From contig CATONV010000020.1 of the NCBI GenBank assembly GCA_951801655.1, positions 1 through 36,294 of the forward strand: DNA of 36,294 nt, in the 5' to 3' direction. The position numbers and the translations under genes are program-made. The notes under the pieces are model-generated. The model saw nothing but the letters and a program-made list of their open reading frames with translations. It was not told where the DNA came from and did no database searches. The stretch comes from an uncultured Oscillospiraceae bacterium. Lineage in GTDB: Bacteria; Bacillota; Clostridia; Oscillospirales; Oscillospiraceae. Positions 1 to 7,846 of the stretch are shown one piece after another; positions within the stretch are counted from its first letter, which is position 1; each line of letters begins with the position of its first letter.

Positions 1-1018
1 TGGCATAGCCCTGGCTCCCGGCCAGGGCGGCCAGGGAGGGCATGCCCTCCTCCACATAGAGCTGATAGGCCACGGTATGGGGCGGCTGGAACAGGCTGGT
101 AAAGCCGGTGAGGTACTCAAACTCAATGGTGGCCGTTCCTCCGCCGGTGACGGAGGAGTACATCCAGCCCTTGATGGTGTTCTCCTCCAGAGAGTGGAGG
201 AAGGGGGTGGGATCCTCCGAGGGGTTCAGGCCGTCGAAGATAGTCAAATCCCCGAAGGACTCGTTCATAATCGCCACAATGTTCACCGGCTTTTGCCTCG
301 CCTCCCCTTGCGTACCGGGGTAGTCCTCCATCAACTCCAGCACCAGCTCCTTGGAGTAGTTTCGGGGCTTGTCCACCGAGGAGTACCGCAGGGCGATGGA
401 GAAATTGAGCAGAAAGCCGTTGCGCTGGGTGACCCACTGCTGGGTGTAGATGTCCAGGGCTGGAAGCATGCCGGTACAGAAGAAGGCGTAGCAGTAGCCC
501 CCCATCACCGCCCACAGCAGTAGGGCGGCGAGCAGACGCACTTTGGCCCGCTTTTTCTGAGGGACGCAGAAGAGTACCAGAAACAGATAGCACACAAGCA
601 AAACGGCCGCCTGAACGATGTACTGGTCCGCCGAGTAGTCAAAGCCGCCAGCTACGTTGGCAGCGGTGCGCCAGCCGGTGATATCCGCCGGGAAGAGGAT
701 ACGGCCTCGAAAGCGGAGGACGTAATGGTTCACCAGCCCAAAGGTAAAACACAGCGCCGTCCCCAGGGCAGCCGCCCGCCGGTTTCGGCCTAGAATCAGC
801 CGCAGGGTAATAAAAATGCTGTAATAAAACACCATATTCATCAGCACCTGCCAGGCGTCCAGGTCCTCAAACACATCATTTTCGTTTAAGATCTCCACCA
901 TCCACAGACAGACCCAGGGCCCCAGCAGAAACACCAGCCGGGACCGCCATTTACCTGGGTTGTCCTGCCAGTCCCTCACCAGGCGGGGAAAGGTGTCGTC
1001 ATACAAAAGCGCTCTCAT
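1..1018 (-). CDS. LTA synthase family sulfatase-fold membrane enzyme (3' end missing)
   Basis: The gene reads leftward from ATG 1018 and runs off the window after 339 codons, so the C-terminal part of the catalytic domain is absent. The start is supported by GGAGG seven bases upstream. The N-terminal half carries several hydrophobic segments (for example VFLLGPWVCLWMV and AAVLLVCYLFLVLFC). From about residue 245 the extracellular alkaline-phosphatase/sulfatase fold begins with NIVAIMNESFGDL, and GGGTATIEFEYLTG follows; this contains the threonine expected to be the nucleophile in LtaS-type enzymes. Members transfer glycerol-phosphate to lipoteichoic acid or modify related polymers outside the cell. 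The exact substrate cannot be told from the fragment. Family assignment is confident; calling it the true LtaS is not justified. Confidence 0.85.
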   Translation of the reverse strand, partial: MRALLYDDTFPRLVRDWQDNPGKWRSRLVFLLGPWVCLWMVEILNENDVFEDLDAWQVLMNMVFYYSIFITLRLILGRNRRAAALGTALCFTFGLVNHYVLRFRGRILFPADITGWRTAANVAGGFDYSADQYIVQAAVLLVCYLFLVLFCVPQKKRAKVRLLAALLLWAVMGGYCYAFFCTGMLPALDIYTQQWVTQRNGFLLNFSIALRYSSVDKPRNYSKELVLELMEDYPGTQGEARQKPVNIVAIMNESFGDLTIFDGLNPSEDPTPFLHSLEENTIKGWMYSSVTGGGTATIEFEYLTGFTSLFQPPHTVAYQLYVEEGMPSLAALAGSQGYA

Positions 1019-1060
1019 GTCCGTTCCTCCAACGCGGCCTCGCCGCAGCAGTCAAAGATT

Positions 1061-1088
1061 AGAATAACAATTATTTTCGAAAAAGCAA
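1061..1088 (-). promoter_or_regulatory. Weak candidate promoter for the LTA-synthase-like gene
   Basis: On the minus strand TTGCTT (1083-1088) and TATTCT (1061-1066) are separated by 16 bases, about 40 bases upstream of ATG 1018. Both boxes match the sigma-A consensus only partly. Confidence 0.35.
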
Positions 1089-1314
1089 GAGGCTGGCCGC
1101 AACTTAAAAAATTTTTAATCTTTTCCCTTCCTACTGCTATAGACGTAAAACCGTTTTGCAGGTTCCGACTCTCCGGCGGTTTTTATTCACGAAAACTGTA
1201 TATTCATCCGTTTCTGCTGCATATTTTTTCTGCCTTATCTGTTCCATTTTTATGTTTATGTCCTTTTTACACAAAATACCCAGGGAGAGTACGGTAATTT
1301 TGAATACTCATCTA
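1089..1314. other. AT-rich intergenic spacer, no gene seen
   Basis: Part of the 383-base gap between the divergent genes starting at 1018 and 1402. It is clearly richer in A/T than its surroundings. I see no convincing ORF with a ribosome site and no RNA gene. An AAAACCG/CGGTTTT arm pair around 1147-1182 could form only a weak long-loop hairpin. Confidence 0.5.
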
Positions 1315-1343
1315 TTGACTAGACATACATCCCGGTGTATACT
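1315..1343 (+). promoter_or_regulatory. Sigma-A promoter of the amino acid ABC operon
   Basis: TTGACT (1315-1320) and TATACT (1338-1343) are separated by exactly 17 bases. This places transcription start near 1350, about 50 bases before ATG 1402. It is one of the best promoters in the window. Confidence 0.85.
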
Positions 1344-1401
1344 TTTTCACAGCGTTTGACAAAACGCCCATTTGATTCTGCGTTTGAAAAGGAGTTTTAT
1401 C

Positions 1402-2268
1402 ATGAAAAAGATTCTTGCTTTGACTATGGCTGTTGCCATGTCCCTGTCTCTGGCCGCCTGCGGCGGCGGGAACAACAGCGCCAATTCCACCCCTGCCGCT
1501 TCCAGCAATCCCCCCGCCGCTTCCGGCTCTCAGGGCGGCAGCTCCGCTGACGCCTCCACCCCCGCCAGCTTCACCACCGTGGAGTCCGGCAAGCTGCACA
1601 TGTCCACCAACGCCGAGTTCCCTCCCTATGAGATGCTGGACGACTCCGGCGCCCCCATCGGCATCGACGTAGAGGTGGCCGCGGCCATCGCCCAGAAGCT
1701 GGGCCTGGAGCTTGTGGTGGACGATATGGGCTTTGACGCCGCCCTGCTGGCCGTGCAGAACGGCCAGAGCGACATCGCCATGGCCGGCATCACCGTCAGA
1801 GAGGACCGTCTGGCCGTGATGGACTTCACCGACTCCTACGCCACCGGCGTGCAGGTGGTCATCGTGAAGGAGGGCTCCGACGTCACCATGGACAACCTGG
1901 GCGAGAAGATGATCGGTACCCAGTTGGGCACCACCGGCTACATCTACGCCTCCGACACCCCGGAAAACGGCGGCTACGGCGAGGACCACGTCATCGGCTA
2001 TGAGACCGGCGCTGTGGCGGTTCAGGCTCTGGTCAAAGAGCAGGTGGACGCGGTCATCATCGACAACCTGCCCGCTCAGGAGTATGTTAAGGCCAACGCC
2101 GCCGCCGGGCTCACCATTCTGGAGGGCGCCTGGGTGGAGGAGAACTACGCCATCGGTCTGCAGAAGGGCAATGCCGAGCTGCTGAACGCCGTCAACGGTG
2201 CGCTGAACGAGCTCAAGGCTGACGGCACCTTCCAGGGCATCGTGGACAAGTACATCACTGCCGACTGA
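1402..2268 (+). CDS. Polar amino acid ABC transporter substrate-binding lipoprotein
   Basis: A 288-residue family 3 solute-binding protein. ATG 1402 is chosen over upstream in-frame starts because AAAGGAG precedes it and it begins a classic lipoprotein signal (MKKILALTMAVAMSLSLAAC, lipidated Cys20). A Gly/Asn/Ser/Pro-rich tether of about 35 residues follows. The mature domain has the family pattern FPPYEMLDDSGAPIGIDVEV near the start, and the later GQSDIAMAGITVREDR and IGTQLGTTGYIYA stretches. The protein binds an amino acid outside the membrane and hands it to the permease encoded next. The ligand (polar, basic or glutamine-like) cannot be decided. It is the first gene of a three-gene operon with the permease and ATPase. 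Confidence 0.93.
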   Translation: MKKILALTMAVAMSLSLAACGGGNNSANSTPAASSNPPAASGSQGGSSADASTPASFTTVESGKLHMSTNAEFPPYEMLDDSGAPIGIDVEVAAAIAQKLGLELVVDDMGFDAALLAVQNGQSDIAMAGITVREDRLAVMDFTDSYATGVQVVIVKEGSDVTMDNLGEKMIGTQLGTTGYIYASDTPENGGYGEDHVIGYETGAVAVQALVKEQVDAVIIDNLPAQEYVKANAAAGLTILEGAWVEENYAIGLQKGNAELLNAVNGALNELKADGTFQGIVDKYITAD

Positions 2269-2461
2269 TACATAGCGTCCGAGCCGTCGTGAGCAGCGCG
2301 GATGGATTGGAGAGAGGGCGAGCGACGGGGGCAACGCCCCCAGAGACCAGCCTGAGTCGCAGGGAAGCCGCGCGTCACGAACAGGCGAGGCGTGAATCAT
2401 TGGTATACCATACGGGGCGGCCCATACCAGGCCGCCCCTCTCACTGTGGGGAAAGGGGGCC
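2269..2461 (+). promoter_or_regulatory. Structured spacer between binding protein and permease genes
   Basis: This 193-base GC-rich gap contains two clear hairpins. One has arms GGGGGC/GCCCCC (2327-2332 and 2336-2341) with a 3-base loop. The other has 9-bp arms GGGGCGGCC/GGCCGCCCC (2414-2422 and 2430-2438) with a 7-base loop. GGTATACC (2402-2409) is palindromic. No T-run follows either hairpin, so a full terminator is unlikely. A plausible role is stabilising the binding-protein mRNA or damping read-through, as known for binding-protein transporter operons. Confidence 0.5.
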
Positions 2462-2467
2462 ATGCCC

Positions 2468-3241
2468 ATGAATTGGGCGCAATATTATGCTCAGCTGACC
2501 GAGCTGGCCAAGGCCGGGGAAGAGCTTGGCTTCTTTGATAACTTCTTCCGCCTGTTCTACCAGGCCTTTATCGAGGGGGAGCGGTGGCGTCTCTATCTGA
2601 AGGGAATGGGCATGACCTTTGAGCTCACCGTGATTGCCCTGTGCATCGGCATCGTGCTGGGGGTGGTGGTGGCGGTGGTCCGCACCGCCCACGACCAGCA
2701 GCGGCTGGGGAAGAGGAGTCTGCTTTTGGGCTTCTTCAACGGCGTGTGCAAGGTCTACACCACCGTCATTCGAGGCACTCCCATGATGGTGCAGCTGCTT
2801 ATCTGGGGCTTTGTCATTTTCAGTTCCAGCCGGAACAAAACCATGGTGGGCGCCTTGGGCATCGGCATCAACTCTGGGGCCTATGTAGCCGAGATCGTCC
2901 GGGGCGGCCTGATGAGTGTGGACATCGGCCAGACGGAGGCGGGCCGGTCTCTGGGCCTGAACTATCTGGACACCATGCGCTTTATCGTCATTCCCCAGGC
3001 CTTTAAGAACATCCTGCCCGCCCTGGGCAACGAGTTCATTACCTTGTTTAAGGACACCTCTCTGGTTTCCGCCATCGGCGGCGCGGAGCTGATCTACTAC
3101 GCCAAGGCCGTCGGCTCCAAGACTTATGAGCCCATGTTCCCCTATCTGGGCGTCGCTGTGATGTATCTGACCGCTGTGCTGGTACTCACCTGGCTCCAGG
3201 GTAAACTGGAAAGGAGGCTGCGTCAAAGTGATCGACGTTAA
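2468..3241 (+). CDS. Amino acid ABC transporter permease (HisM/GlnP family)
   Basis: An inner-membrane permease of about 257 residues. ATG 2468 is preferred because the ribosome site GAAAGGGGG ends eight bases before it; ATG 2462 lies only two bases from that site but is also in frame. After an amphipathic N-terminus come hydrophobic segments such as [21 protein letters not shown], and a conserved [14 protein letters not shown] stretch. The cytoplasmic EAA loop that docks with the ATPase reads [20 protein letters not shown], followed by [17 protein letters not shown]. Only one permease gene is present, so it probably works as a homodimer. It overlaps the ATPase gene by 14 bases, indicating coupled translation. 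Confidence 0.93.
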   Translation: MNWAQYYAQLTELAKAGEELGFFDNFFRLFYQAFIEGERWRLYLKGMGMTFELTVIALCIGIVLGVVVAVVRTAHDQQRLGKRSLLLGFFNGVCKVYTTVIRGTPMMVQLLIWGFVIFSSSRNKTMVGALGIGINSGAYVAEIVRGGLMSVDIGQTEAGRSLGLNYLDTMRFIVIPQAFKNILPALGNEFITLFKDTSLVSAIGGAELIYYAKAVGSKTYEPMFPYLGVAVMYLTAVLVLTWLQGKLERRLRQSDRR

Positions 3242-3950
3242 AAATCTTAGTAAATCCTTTGGCGACCACCAGGTGCTCACCGATATCTCCGAGCACATCA
3301 GCCCGGGAGAGAAAGTCGTCGTCATCGGCCCCTCCGGGTCAGGCAAGTCCACCTTCCTGCGCTGCCTCAACCTGCTGGAGACCCCCACGGCGGGGTCCAT
3401 CACCTTTGAGGGCACCGTCATCACCGACCCCAAGGTGAAAATTGACAAGGTGCGCCAGCAGATGGGCATGGTGTTCCAGCACTTCAACCTGTTTCCCAAC
3501 ATGACCATCCGGAAAAACATCACCTTGGCCCCGGTGCGCACCGGCCTGATGCGGCAGGAGGAAGCCGACGGGCTGGCCCTGTCCCTTCTCCAGCGGGTGG
3601 ACCTGGTGGACAAGGCGGAGGCCTACCCCAACCAGCTTTCCGGCGGCCAGAAGCAGCGTATCGCCATTGTCCGGGCCCTGGCCATGAAACCCAAGGTGAT
3701 GCTCTTTGACGAGCCCACTTCCGCCCTGGACCCAGAGATGGTAGGCGAGGTGCTGGACGTAATGAAGGAGCTGGCCCGGGACGGCATGACCATGGTGGTG
3801 GTTACCCACGAGATGGGCTTTGCCCGGGAGGTGGGCAGCCGGGTACTGTTTATGGACGGCGGCCATATCCTGGAGCAGAACACCCCCCAGGAATTTTTCG
3901 ACCACCCGCAGAATCCCCGTACCCAGTTATTTTTATCCAAGGTACTGTAA
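3228..3950 (+). CDS. Amino acid ABC transporter ATP-binding protein (GlnQ family)
   Basis: A 240-residue ATPase that powers the importer. It starts at GTG 3228 inside the end of the permease gene, with AAGGAGG about ten bases upstream. All motifs are intact: Walker [10 protein letters not shown] (34-42), Q-loop Gln84 in [10 protein letters not shown], signature LSGGQ (137-141), Walker B VMLFDEP (157-163, catalytic Glu162) and H-loop His194 in VVTHE. Length and motif spacing match GlnQ/HisP-type proteins. A terminator follows directly, closing the operon. Confidence 0.95.
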   Translation: MIDVKNLSKSFGDHQVLTDISEHISPGEKVVVIGPSGSGKSTFLRCLNLLETPTAGSITFEGTVITDPKVKIDKVRQQMGMVFQHFNLFPNMTIRKNITLAPVRTGLMRQEEADGLALSLLQRVDLVDKAEAYPNQLSGGQKQRIAIVRALAMKPKVMLFDEPTSALDPEMVGEVLDVMKELARDGMTMVVVTHEMGFAREVGSRVLFMDGGHILEQNTPQEFFDHPQNPRTQLFLSKVL

Positions 3951-3956
3951 CTTGCA

Positions 3957-3983
3957 GGGCCGCCCGGAGGGCGGCCCTTTCGT
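3957..3983 (+). terminator. Rho-independent terminator of the amino acid ABC operon
   Basis: Arms GGGCCGCC (3957-3964) and GGCGGCCC (3970-3977) form an 8-bp stem with a short loop, followed by a short TTT tract. It sits seven bases after the ATPase stop codon. Confidence 0.75.
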
Positions 3984-4010
3984 CATCTTCCATTTTTCTC
4001 TTCCCGGGGG

Positions 4011-4039
4011 TGGAAATGCTTTGAATCCGGGTGTATAAT
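4011..4039 (+). promoter_or_regulatory. Promoter of the LRR lipoprotein gene
   Basis: A perfect TATAAT (4034-4039) lies 17 bases after TGGAAA (4011-4016). The start point near 4046 would leave a very short leader containing the AAAGGAGG ribosome site at 4047-4054. Confidence 0.6.
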
Positions 4040-4062
4040 TTGTTGAAAAGGAGGATGAAGAA

Positions 4063-5217
4063 ATGAGAAAAATCCCTCATCTGATCTGGCTGGCTTCTCT
4101 GACGGCGGCGCTGCTGTGCGGCTGCGGCGCAAGCCAGGCCGAGGCCCCGGCCAGTGTCCCCTCTCCCGCCGTCTCAGAACCGGAACCCACTCCGCCCCCG
4201 CCGTCTTACACTCTGGACCGCTCCAACATCCCGGAGAACGTCAACGTGGAGGTCACAACCTTGTCTTCCGGAACTCTGATACCCTATGCCCAGGTGCTAG
4301 ACGAGGCAGAACGACAGGGGGACCTGGGGGAGAGGATTGACCTGACCGGCTACCGCCTCACCGTCCGCCAGATTCAGGACGTGACCTCTCGCTGCGAAGA
4401 CCGGACGGTAGCCTGGCAGTTGGATGTGGACGGCGTCTCCGTGACGCCGGATATGACCGAGCTGGATTTGTCCGGACACGATCTGGCCGGGCTTGGGGTG
4501 GACCTGTATGAGCTGTTCGGGATGCTTCCCAATCTGACTCGGGCGGACATCTGCAAGACAGGCTTTACCAATGCGGACTACGCCGCCCTCCAGGACACCT
4601 TCCCCGATATCCGCATGATCTGGGAAATCGTATGGCACCACTGGACCTTCCGCACCGACGTGGTGGCCTTCTCCACCATGAAGACCTGCGCCCAGACCTT
4701 TTTCCTCTACGACGAGGACGCCCAGTACCTGCGCTACTGCACCGACCTGGTGGCCCTGGATCTGGGCCACAACCGGGTCCACGACTGGTCCTTTTTACAG
4801 TACATGCCCAATCTGAAAATCCTCATCGCCGTGGACAACCAGGTGAAGGACCTGTCCTGGATTCAGTACACCCCAAAGCTAGAGTATTTGGAGTTCTTTG
4901 TGGGCTATGTGACCGATTTGAGCTTTTTACAGTACACCCCCAACCTCAAGGACCTGAACATCAGCTACAACCGGGTCAGCGACGCCACCTACCTCTATGA
5001 CCTGCCCAACCTGGAGAGGCTGTGGATGGAACACACCCGGATTCCCTACAGCGAGTATCAGAAGCTGAAGGAGACCTACCCTGACGTTAAAATTGTCCGC
5101 AACGGCGAAGGCTCCATCGACCAGGGCTGGCGGACCCACGAACGGTATTACGCCATGCGGGACATGTTCAAAAACAATTATGTCCACGAGCTGTTTATGG
5201 ACGAAGCGCCGGGATAG
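4063..5217 (+). CDS. Leucine-rich-repeat lipoprotein
   Basis: A 384-residue secreted lipoprotein with AAAGGAGG ahead of ATG 4063. The signal peptide ends in the lipobox LCGC (lipidated Cys21). A low-complexity Pro/Ser/Glu tether runs to about residue 48. From about residue 125 the chain shows leucine-rich repeats of roughly 22 residues, visible as MTELDLSGHDLAGL, LVALDLGHNRVHDWSFLQYM, LKILIAVDNQVKDLSWIQYT, YVTDLSFLQYTPN and LKDLNISYNRVSDATYLYDL. Such repeats normally make a curved protein-binding surface; the partner is unknown. It has its own promoter and a terminator-like hairpin after it, so it is probably monocistronic. Domain call is firm, function is not recognised. Confidence 0.82.
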   Translation: MRKIPHLIWLASLTAALLCGCGASQAEAPASVPSPAVSEPEPTPPPPSYTLDRSNIPENVNVEVTTLSSGTLIPYAQVLDEAERQGDLGERIDLTGYRLTVRQIQDVTSRCEDRTVAWQLDVDGVSVTPDMTELDLSGHDLAGLGVDLYELFGMLPNLTRADICKTGFTNADYAALQDTFPDIRMIWEIVWHHWTFRTDVVAFSTMKTCAQTFFLYDEDAQYLRYCTDLVALDLGHNRVHDWSFLQYMPNLKILIAVDNQVKDLSWIQYTPKLEYLEFFVGYVTDLSFLQYTPNLKDLNISYNRVSDATYLYDLPNLERLWMEHTRIPYSEYQKLKETYPDVKIVRNGEGSIDQGWRTHERYYAMRDMFKNNYVHELFMDEAPG

Positions 5218-5292
5218 TTCCGCTTTCCCCCGGCGGATGAAACATTGCCCTTGGCTGACCGGCTGCCCCGCCTGACATGTTTATAAAATTTG

Positions 5293-5332
5293 CCGCATAT
5301 CACTCATTGAGGTGATATGCGGTGGATTTTTT
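5293..5332 (+). terminator. Hairpin with T-run overlapping the next gene's ribosome site and start codon
   Basis: A perfect 11-bp stem (CCGCATATCAC 5293-5303, GTGATATGCGG 5312-5322) with an 8-base loop is followed within a few bases by TTTTTT. It looks like a rho-independent terminator for the LRR gene. Its 3' arm contains most of the ribosome site GAGGTGAT (5309-5316) and the first base of GTG 5322, so when folded it would also hide the translation start of the symporter. Confidence 0.7.
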
Positions 5333-6722
5333 GTCTCGAGCGGCAGACGCCCTGTGGAACCCCTGGCTGTTGGGGCTGTTTCTGGTAACGGGGCTGGTGT
5401 ACTCCGCCGGCTCTGGATTTTTTCAATTTTTTGAGTGCCGCACCTGGTGGCGCTCCACGGTGGGTTCCCTGTTCCGCCAGCGCTCGGGGAAGGGCGGCGG
5501 GCTGTCCCCCCTCCAGGCGCTGGCCACCGCCCTGGCCTCCACCATGGGCACCGGCTCCATCGCCGGGGTAGCCGCCGCCCTCACCCTGGGCGGGCCGGGG
5601 GCAGTATTCTGGATGTGGGTGTCCGCCCTGCTGGGCATGATGACCTCCTGTGGGGAGAAGCTACTGGCGGTGAAGTACCAGCGCACCGGTCCCGACGGCG
5701 CTCTCCGGGGCGGGCCCATGTACTACATTCGTTACGGCCTGGGCTCCCCCCTGCTGGCCGCCTGCTTCTGTCTGGCCTGTGTTCCCGCCACCCTGGCGGG
5801 CGGCAACCTGATTCAGTCCTCCTCCATCGCCTCCGGGCTGGAGGCGGCCTTCGGCCTGCCCCGGCTCCCCGTCGGCCTTATCACCGCCCTGCTGGCAGGG
5901 TTGGTCATGGTGGGCGGACTGGGGCGCATTGCGTCGGTTTCCTCCGCCCTGGTGCCCGCCATGGCCCTTCTCTACCTGGGCAGCGGGACGGCGGTGGTGC
6001 TGGCCAACCTGGAACGGGTCCCCCAGGCGCTGGAGCTCATCTTCTCCTGCGCCCTCTCCCCCGCCGCCGCGGCAGGAGGCGGAGCGGGCTGGACCGTTTC
6101 CGCCTCTCTGCGCTACGGGGTGGCCCGGGGCGTGTTTACCAACGAGGCGGGGCTGGGCGCCTCCGCCATGGCCCACGGGGCCGCCCGGACGGACCACCCC
6201 GCCCAACAGGGGATGTGGGGCATCTTCGAGGTTTTCCTGTCCACCCTGCTGGTATGCACTGTCACCGCCCTGTCCATTCTGGTCAGCGGCGTGTGGACCC
6301 CCGCCTCCCCCGGCGCACTTACGGGCGCCCCCCTCACCGCCGCCGCCTTCAGCAGTGTCCTCGGCCCCTTTGGACAGGGGGCGGTAGCCCTGTCTCTTCT
6401 GCTGTTCGCCTTCTCCTCCATTCTGGGCTGGAGCTACTACGGAGAACAGTGTCTCTCCTTCATTCTTGCCGAAAAAATCGATAAAAGAAGGATTATTTCC
6501 CGCATTTTTCTTCAAAAAAGTGCCATTTCTCTATATCGCTTCGTATTTCTGGGGTGTACAGTGCTGGGCGCAGTGTGGAGTCCTCAAACCATATGGCAGC
6601 TGGTGGACCTGTGCAATGCCCTGATGGCCCTGCCCAACCTGACGGCGCTGCTTTTCCTTGCGCCCCAGTCTCTGTCCGTACTCGCCGCCTGGAATAAGAA
6701 CGTCAAGGGTAAATTTCTTTAA
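5322..6722 (+). CDS. Sodium:alanine symporter family protein (AGCS)
   Basis: A 466-residue sodium- or proton-coupled transporter for alanine, glycine or a related amino acid. GTG 5322 fits the family N-terminus and has GAGGTGAT five bases upstream, but both lie in the hairpin at 5293-5322; TTG 5331 is an alternative. The family signature is clear: GTGSIAGVAAALTLGGPGAV and VFWMWVSALLGMM near residues 70-105, and TNEAGLGASAMAHGAA near residue 280. About ten membrane segments are visible. An unusually AT-rich stretch (6471-6535) encodes a basic insert, EKIDKRRIISRIFLQKS, between two late membrane segments where relatives, from memory, have a short loop. The reading frame is intact. Confidence 0.92.
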   Translation: MDFLSRAADALWNPWLLGLFLVTGLVYSAGSGFFQFFECRTWWRSTVGSLFRQRSGKGGGLSPLQALATALASTMGTGSIAGVAAALTLGGPGAVFWMWVSALLGMMTSCGEKLLAVKYQRTGPDGALRGGPMYYIRYGLGSPLLAACFCLACVPATLAGGNLIQSSSIASGLEAAFGLPRLPVGLITALLAGLVMVGGLGRIASVSSALVPAMALLYLGSGTAVVLANLERVPQALELIFSCALSPAAAAGGGAGWTVSASLRYGVARGVFTNEAGLGASAMAHGAARTDHPAQQGMWGIFEVFLSTLLVCTVTALSILVSGVWTPASPGALTGAPLTAAAFSSVLGPFGQGAVALSLLLFAFSSILGWSYYGEQCLSFILAEKIDKRRIISRIFLQKSAISLYRFVFLGCTVLGAVWSPQTIWQLVDLCNALMALPNLTALLFLAPQSLSVLAAWNKNVKGKFL

Positions 6723-6753
6723 AATTTTAACCCGCAGAAAATGGAAAAACCTA

Positions 6754-6782
6754 TTGACAGCCGGGGCAAATGTGCCTATCAT
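6754..6782 (+). promoter_or_regulatory. Sigma-A promoter of acpP
   Basis: Perfect TTGACA (6754-6759), 17-base spacer, TATCAT (6777-6782). It lies about 48 bases before ATG 6830. Confidence 0.88.
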
Positions 6783-6829
6783 AGGGACAGAAACAGTGCT
6801 CAGGCACGTAATAGAAGGAGCGACACATT

Positions 6830-7063
6830 ATGATCTTTGAAAAGCTGGCTGCCCTGATTGCCGAGCAATTCAATGTTGACGCCGACGGCATCGCTATGGA
6901 AACCTCTTTTACCGACGACCTGAACGCCGACTCTGTGGATATTGTGGATTTATCCATGGCCCTGGAGGAGGAGTTCGGCATTGAGGAGCTGGGGGAGGAG
7001 GAGGCCGCCTCCATCTCCACTGTGGGCGATCTGGTCCGGTTCCTCCAGAATAAAATCGACTGA
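6830..7063 (+). CDS. acpP: Acyl carrier protein
   Basis: A 77-residue acidic protein with AGAAGGAG before ATG 6830. It carries the growing acyl chain in type II fatty acid synthesis on a phosphopantetheine arm. The attachment serine is Ser35 in LNADSVDIVDLSMALEEEFG; the canonical motif is DSLD/DSVD. Helix pattern and length are typical. It is followed by rnc, a neighbour pair common in Firmicutes. Confidence 0.95.
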   Translation: MIFEKLAALIAEQFNVDADGIAMETSFTDDLNADSVDIVDLSMALEEEFGIEELGEEEAASISTVGDLVRFLQNKID

Positions 7064-7069
7064 ACCGAC

Positions 7070-7094
7070 GGAACTCCGCCTCCGGCGGAGTTCC
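7070..7094 (+). promoter_or_regulatory. Strong hairpin between acpP and rnc
   Basis: Arms GGAACTCCGCC (7070-7080) and GGCGGAGTTCC (7084-7094) form an 11-bp perfect stem with a 3-base loop, beginning seven bases after the acpP stop. The run after it (ACTATTTC) is a poor T-tract. It may be a leaky terminator that keeps rnc below acpP, or a double-stranded RNA site where RNase III could act on its own transcript. Confidence 0.65.
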
Positions 7095-7139
7095 ACTATT
7101 TCAGAACCCAACCATACGGCGGGTTCCAAGGAGTTTATC

Positions 7140-7811
7140 ATGAATACGTTGGAAGAAAAGCTGGGCTACGCCTTTCAGGACCTCTCTTTATTGGAGAACG
7201 CTCTGACCCACAGCTCCCGGGCCAATGAGAGCCGCGGCAAGCTGACAAGCAACGAACGGCTGGAGTTTTTGGGCGACTCCATCCTAGGTATGGTGGTAGC
7301 CGATCACCTGTACCGCACTCACCCAGACCTGCCCGAAGGAGACCTGACCCGTACCCGGGCCGCCCTGGTGTGTGAGGAGAGTCTGGTAGAGGTGGCCCGT
7401 GAGCTGGGCCTTGGGGAGTATCTCCGCCTGGGCAAGGGAGAGAGCTCCGGCGGAGGCCGGGAGAGGCCCTCCATCCAGGCTGACGCGGTGGAGGCCGTGC
7501 TGGCCGCCATCTATCTGGACGGCGGTATCGGTTCGGCCCGGAAGTTTATCCAGAAGTATATCCTTCGCCGAGAGATCGCCGGCCTTACCAAGCCTCTAGA
7601 CCACAAGACCGCTCTTCAGGAGCTAGTCCAGCGAGAGAGCGGCCAAGTCCTCCAGTACCGCCTGGTGGGCGAGGAGGGGCCCGACCACAACAAACGTTTT
7701 TTTGTGGAGGTGGATCTGAACGGCAAAGCCGTAGGTTCCGGCTCCGGGCGGAGCAAAAAGGAGGCCGAACAGATGGCCGCCGCTGCCGCCATACAGATTC
7801 TGTCCCAGTAA
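7140..7811 (+). CDS. rnc: Ribonuclease III
   Basis: A 223-residue endonuclease that cleaves double-stranded RNA in rRNA maturation and mRNA turnover. ATG 7140 has AAGGAG seven bases upstream; longer upstream reading frames overlap acpP and are rejected. The signature ERLEFLGDSILG places catalytic Glu42 and Asp46; the second acidic pair is Asp115 and Glu118 in DAVEAVLAAIYLDGG. A double-stranded RNA-binding domain fills residues ~154-223 and ends with the GSGRSKKEAEQMAAAAAI helix. A terminator follows. Confidence 0.96.
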   Translation: MNTLEEKLGYAFQDLSLLENALTHSSRANESRGKLTSNERLEFLGDSILGMVVADHLYRTHPDLPEGDLTRTRAALVCEESLVEVARELGLGEYLRLGKGESSGGGRERPSIQADAVEAVLAAIYLDGGIGSARKFIQKYILRREIAGLTKPLDHKTALQELVQRESGQVLQYRLVGEEGPDHNKRFFVEVDLNGKAVGSGSGRSKKEAEQMAAAAAIQILSQ

Positions 7812-7817
7812 ACAGAA

Positions 7818-7846
7818 GGAGACTCCCGTAGGGGAGTCTCCTTTTT
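7818..7846 (+). terminator. Rho-independent terminator of acpP-rnc
   Basis: Arms GGAGACTCCC (7818-7827) and GGGAGTCTCC (7832-7841), loop of 4, then TTTTT (7842-7846). It sits between convergent genes and may also slow minus-strand transcription. Confidence 0.9.
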
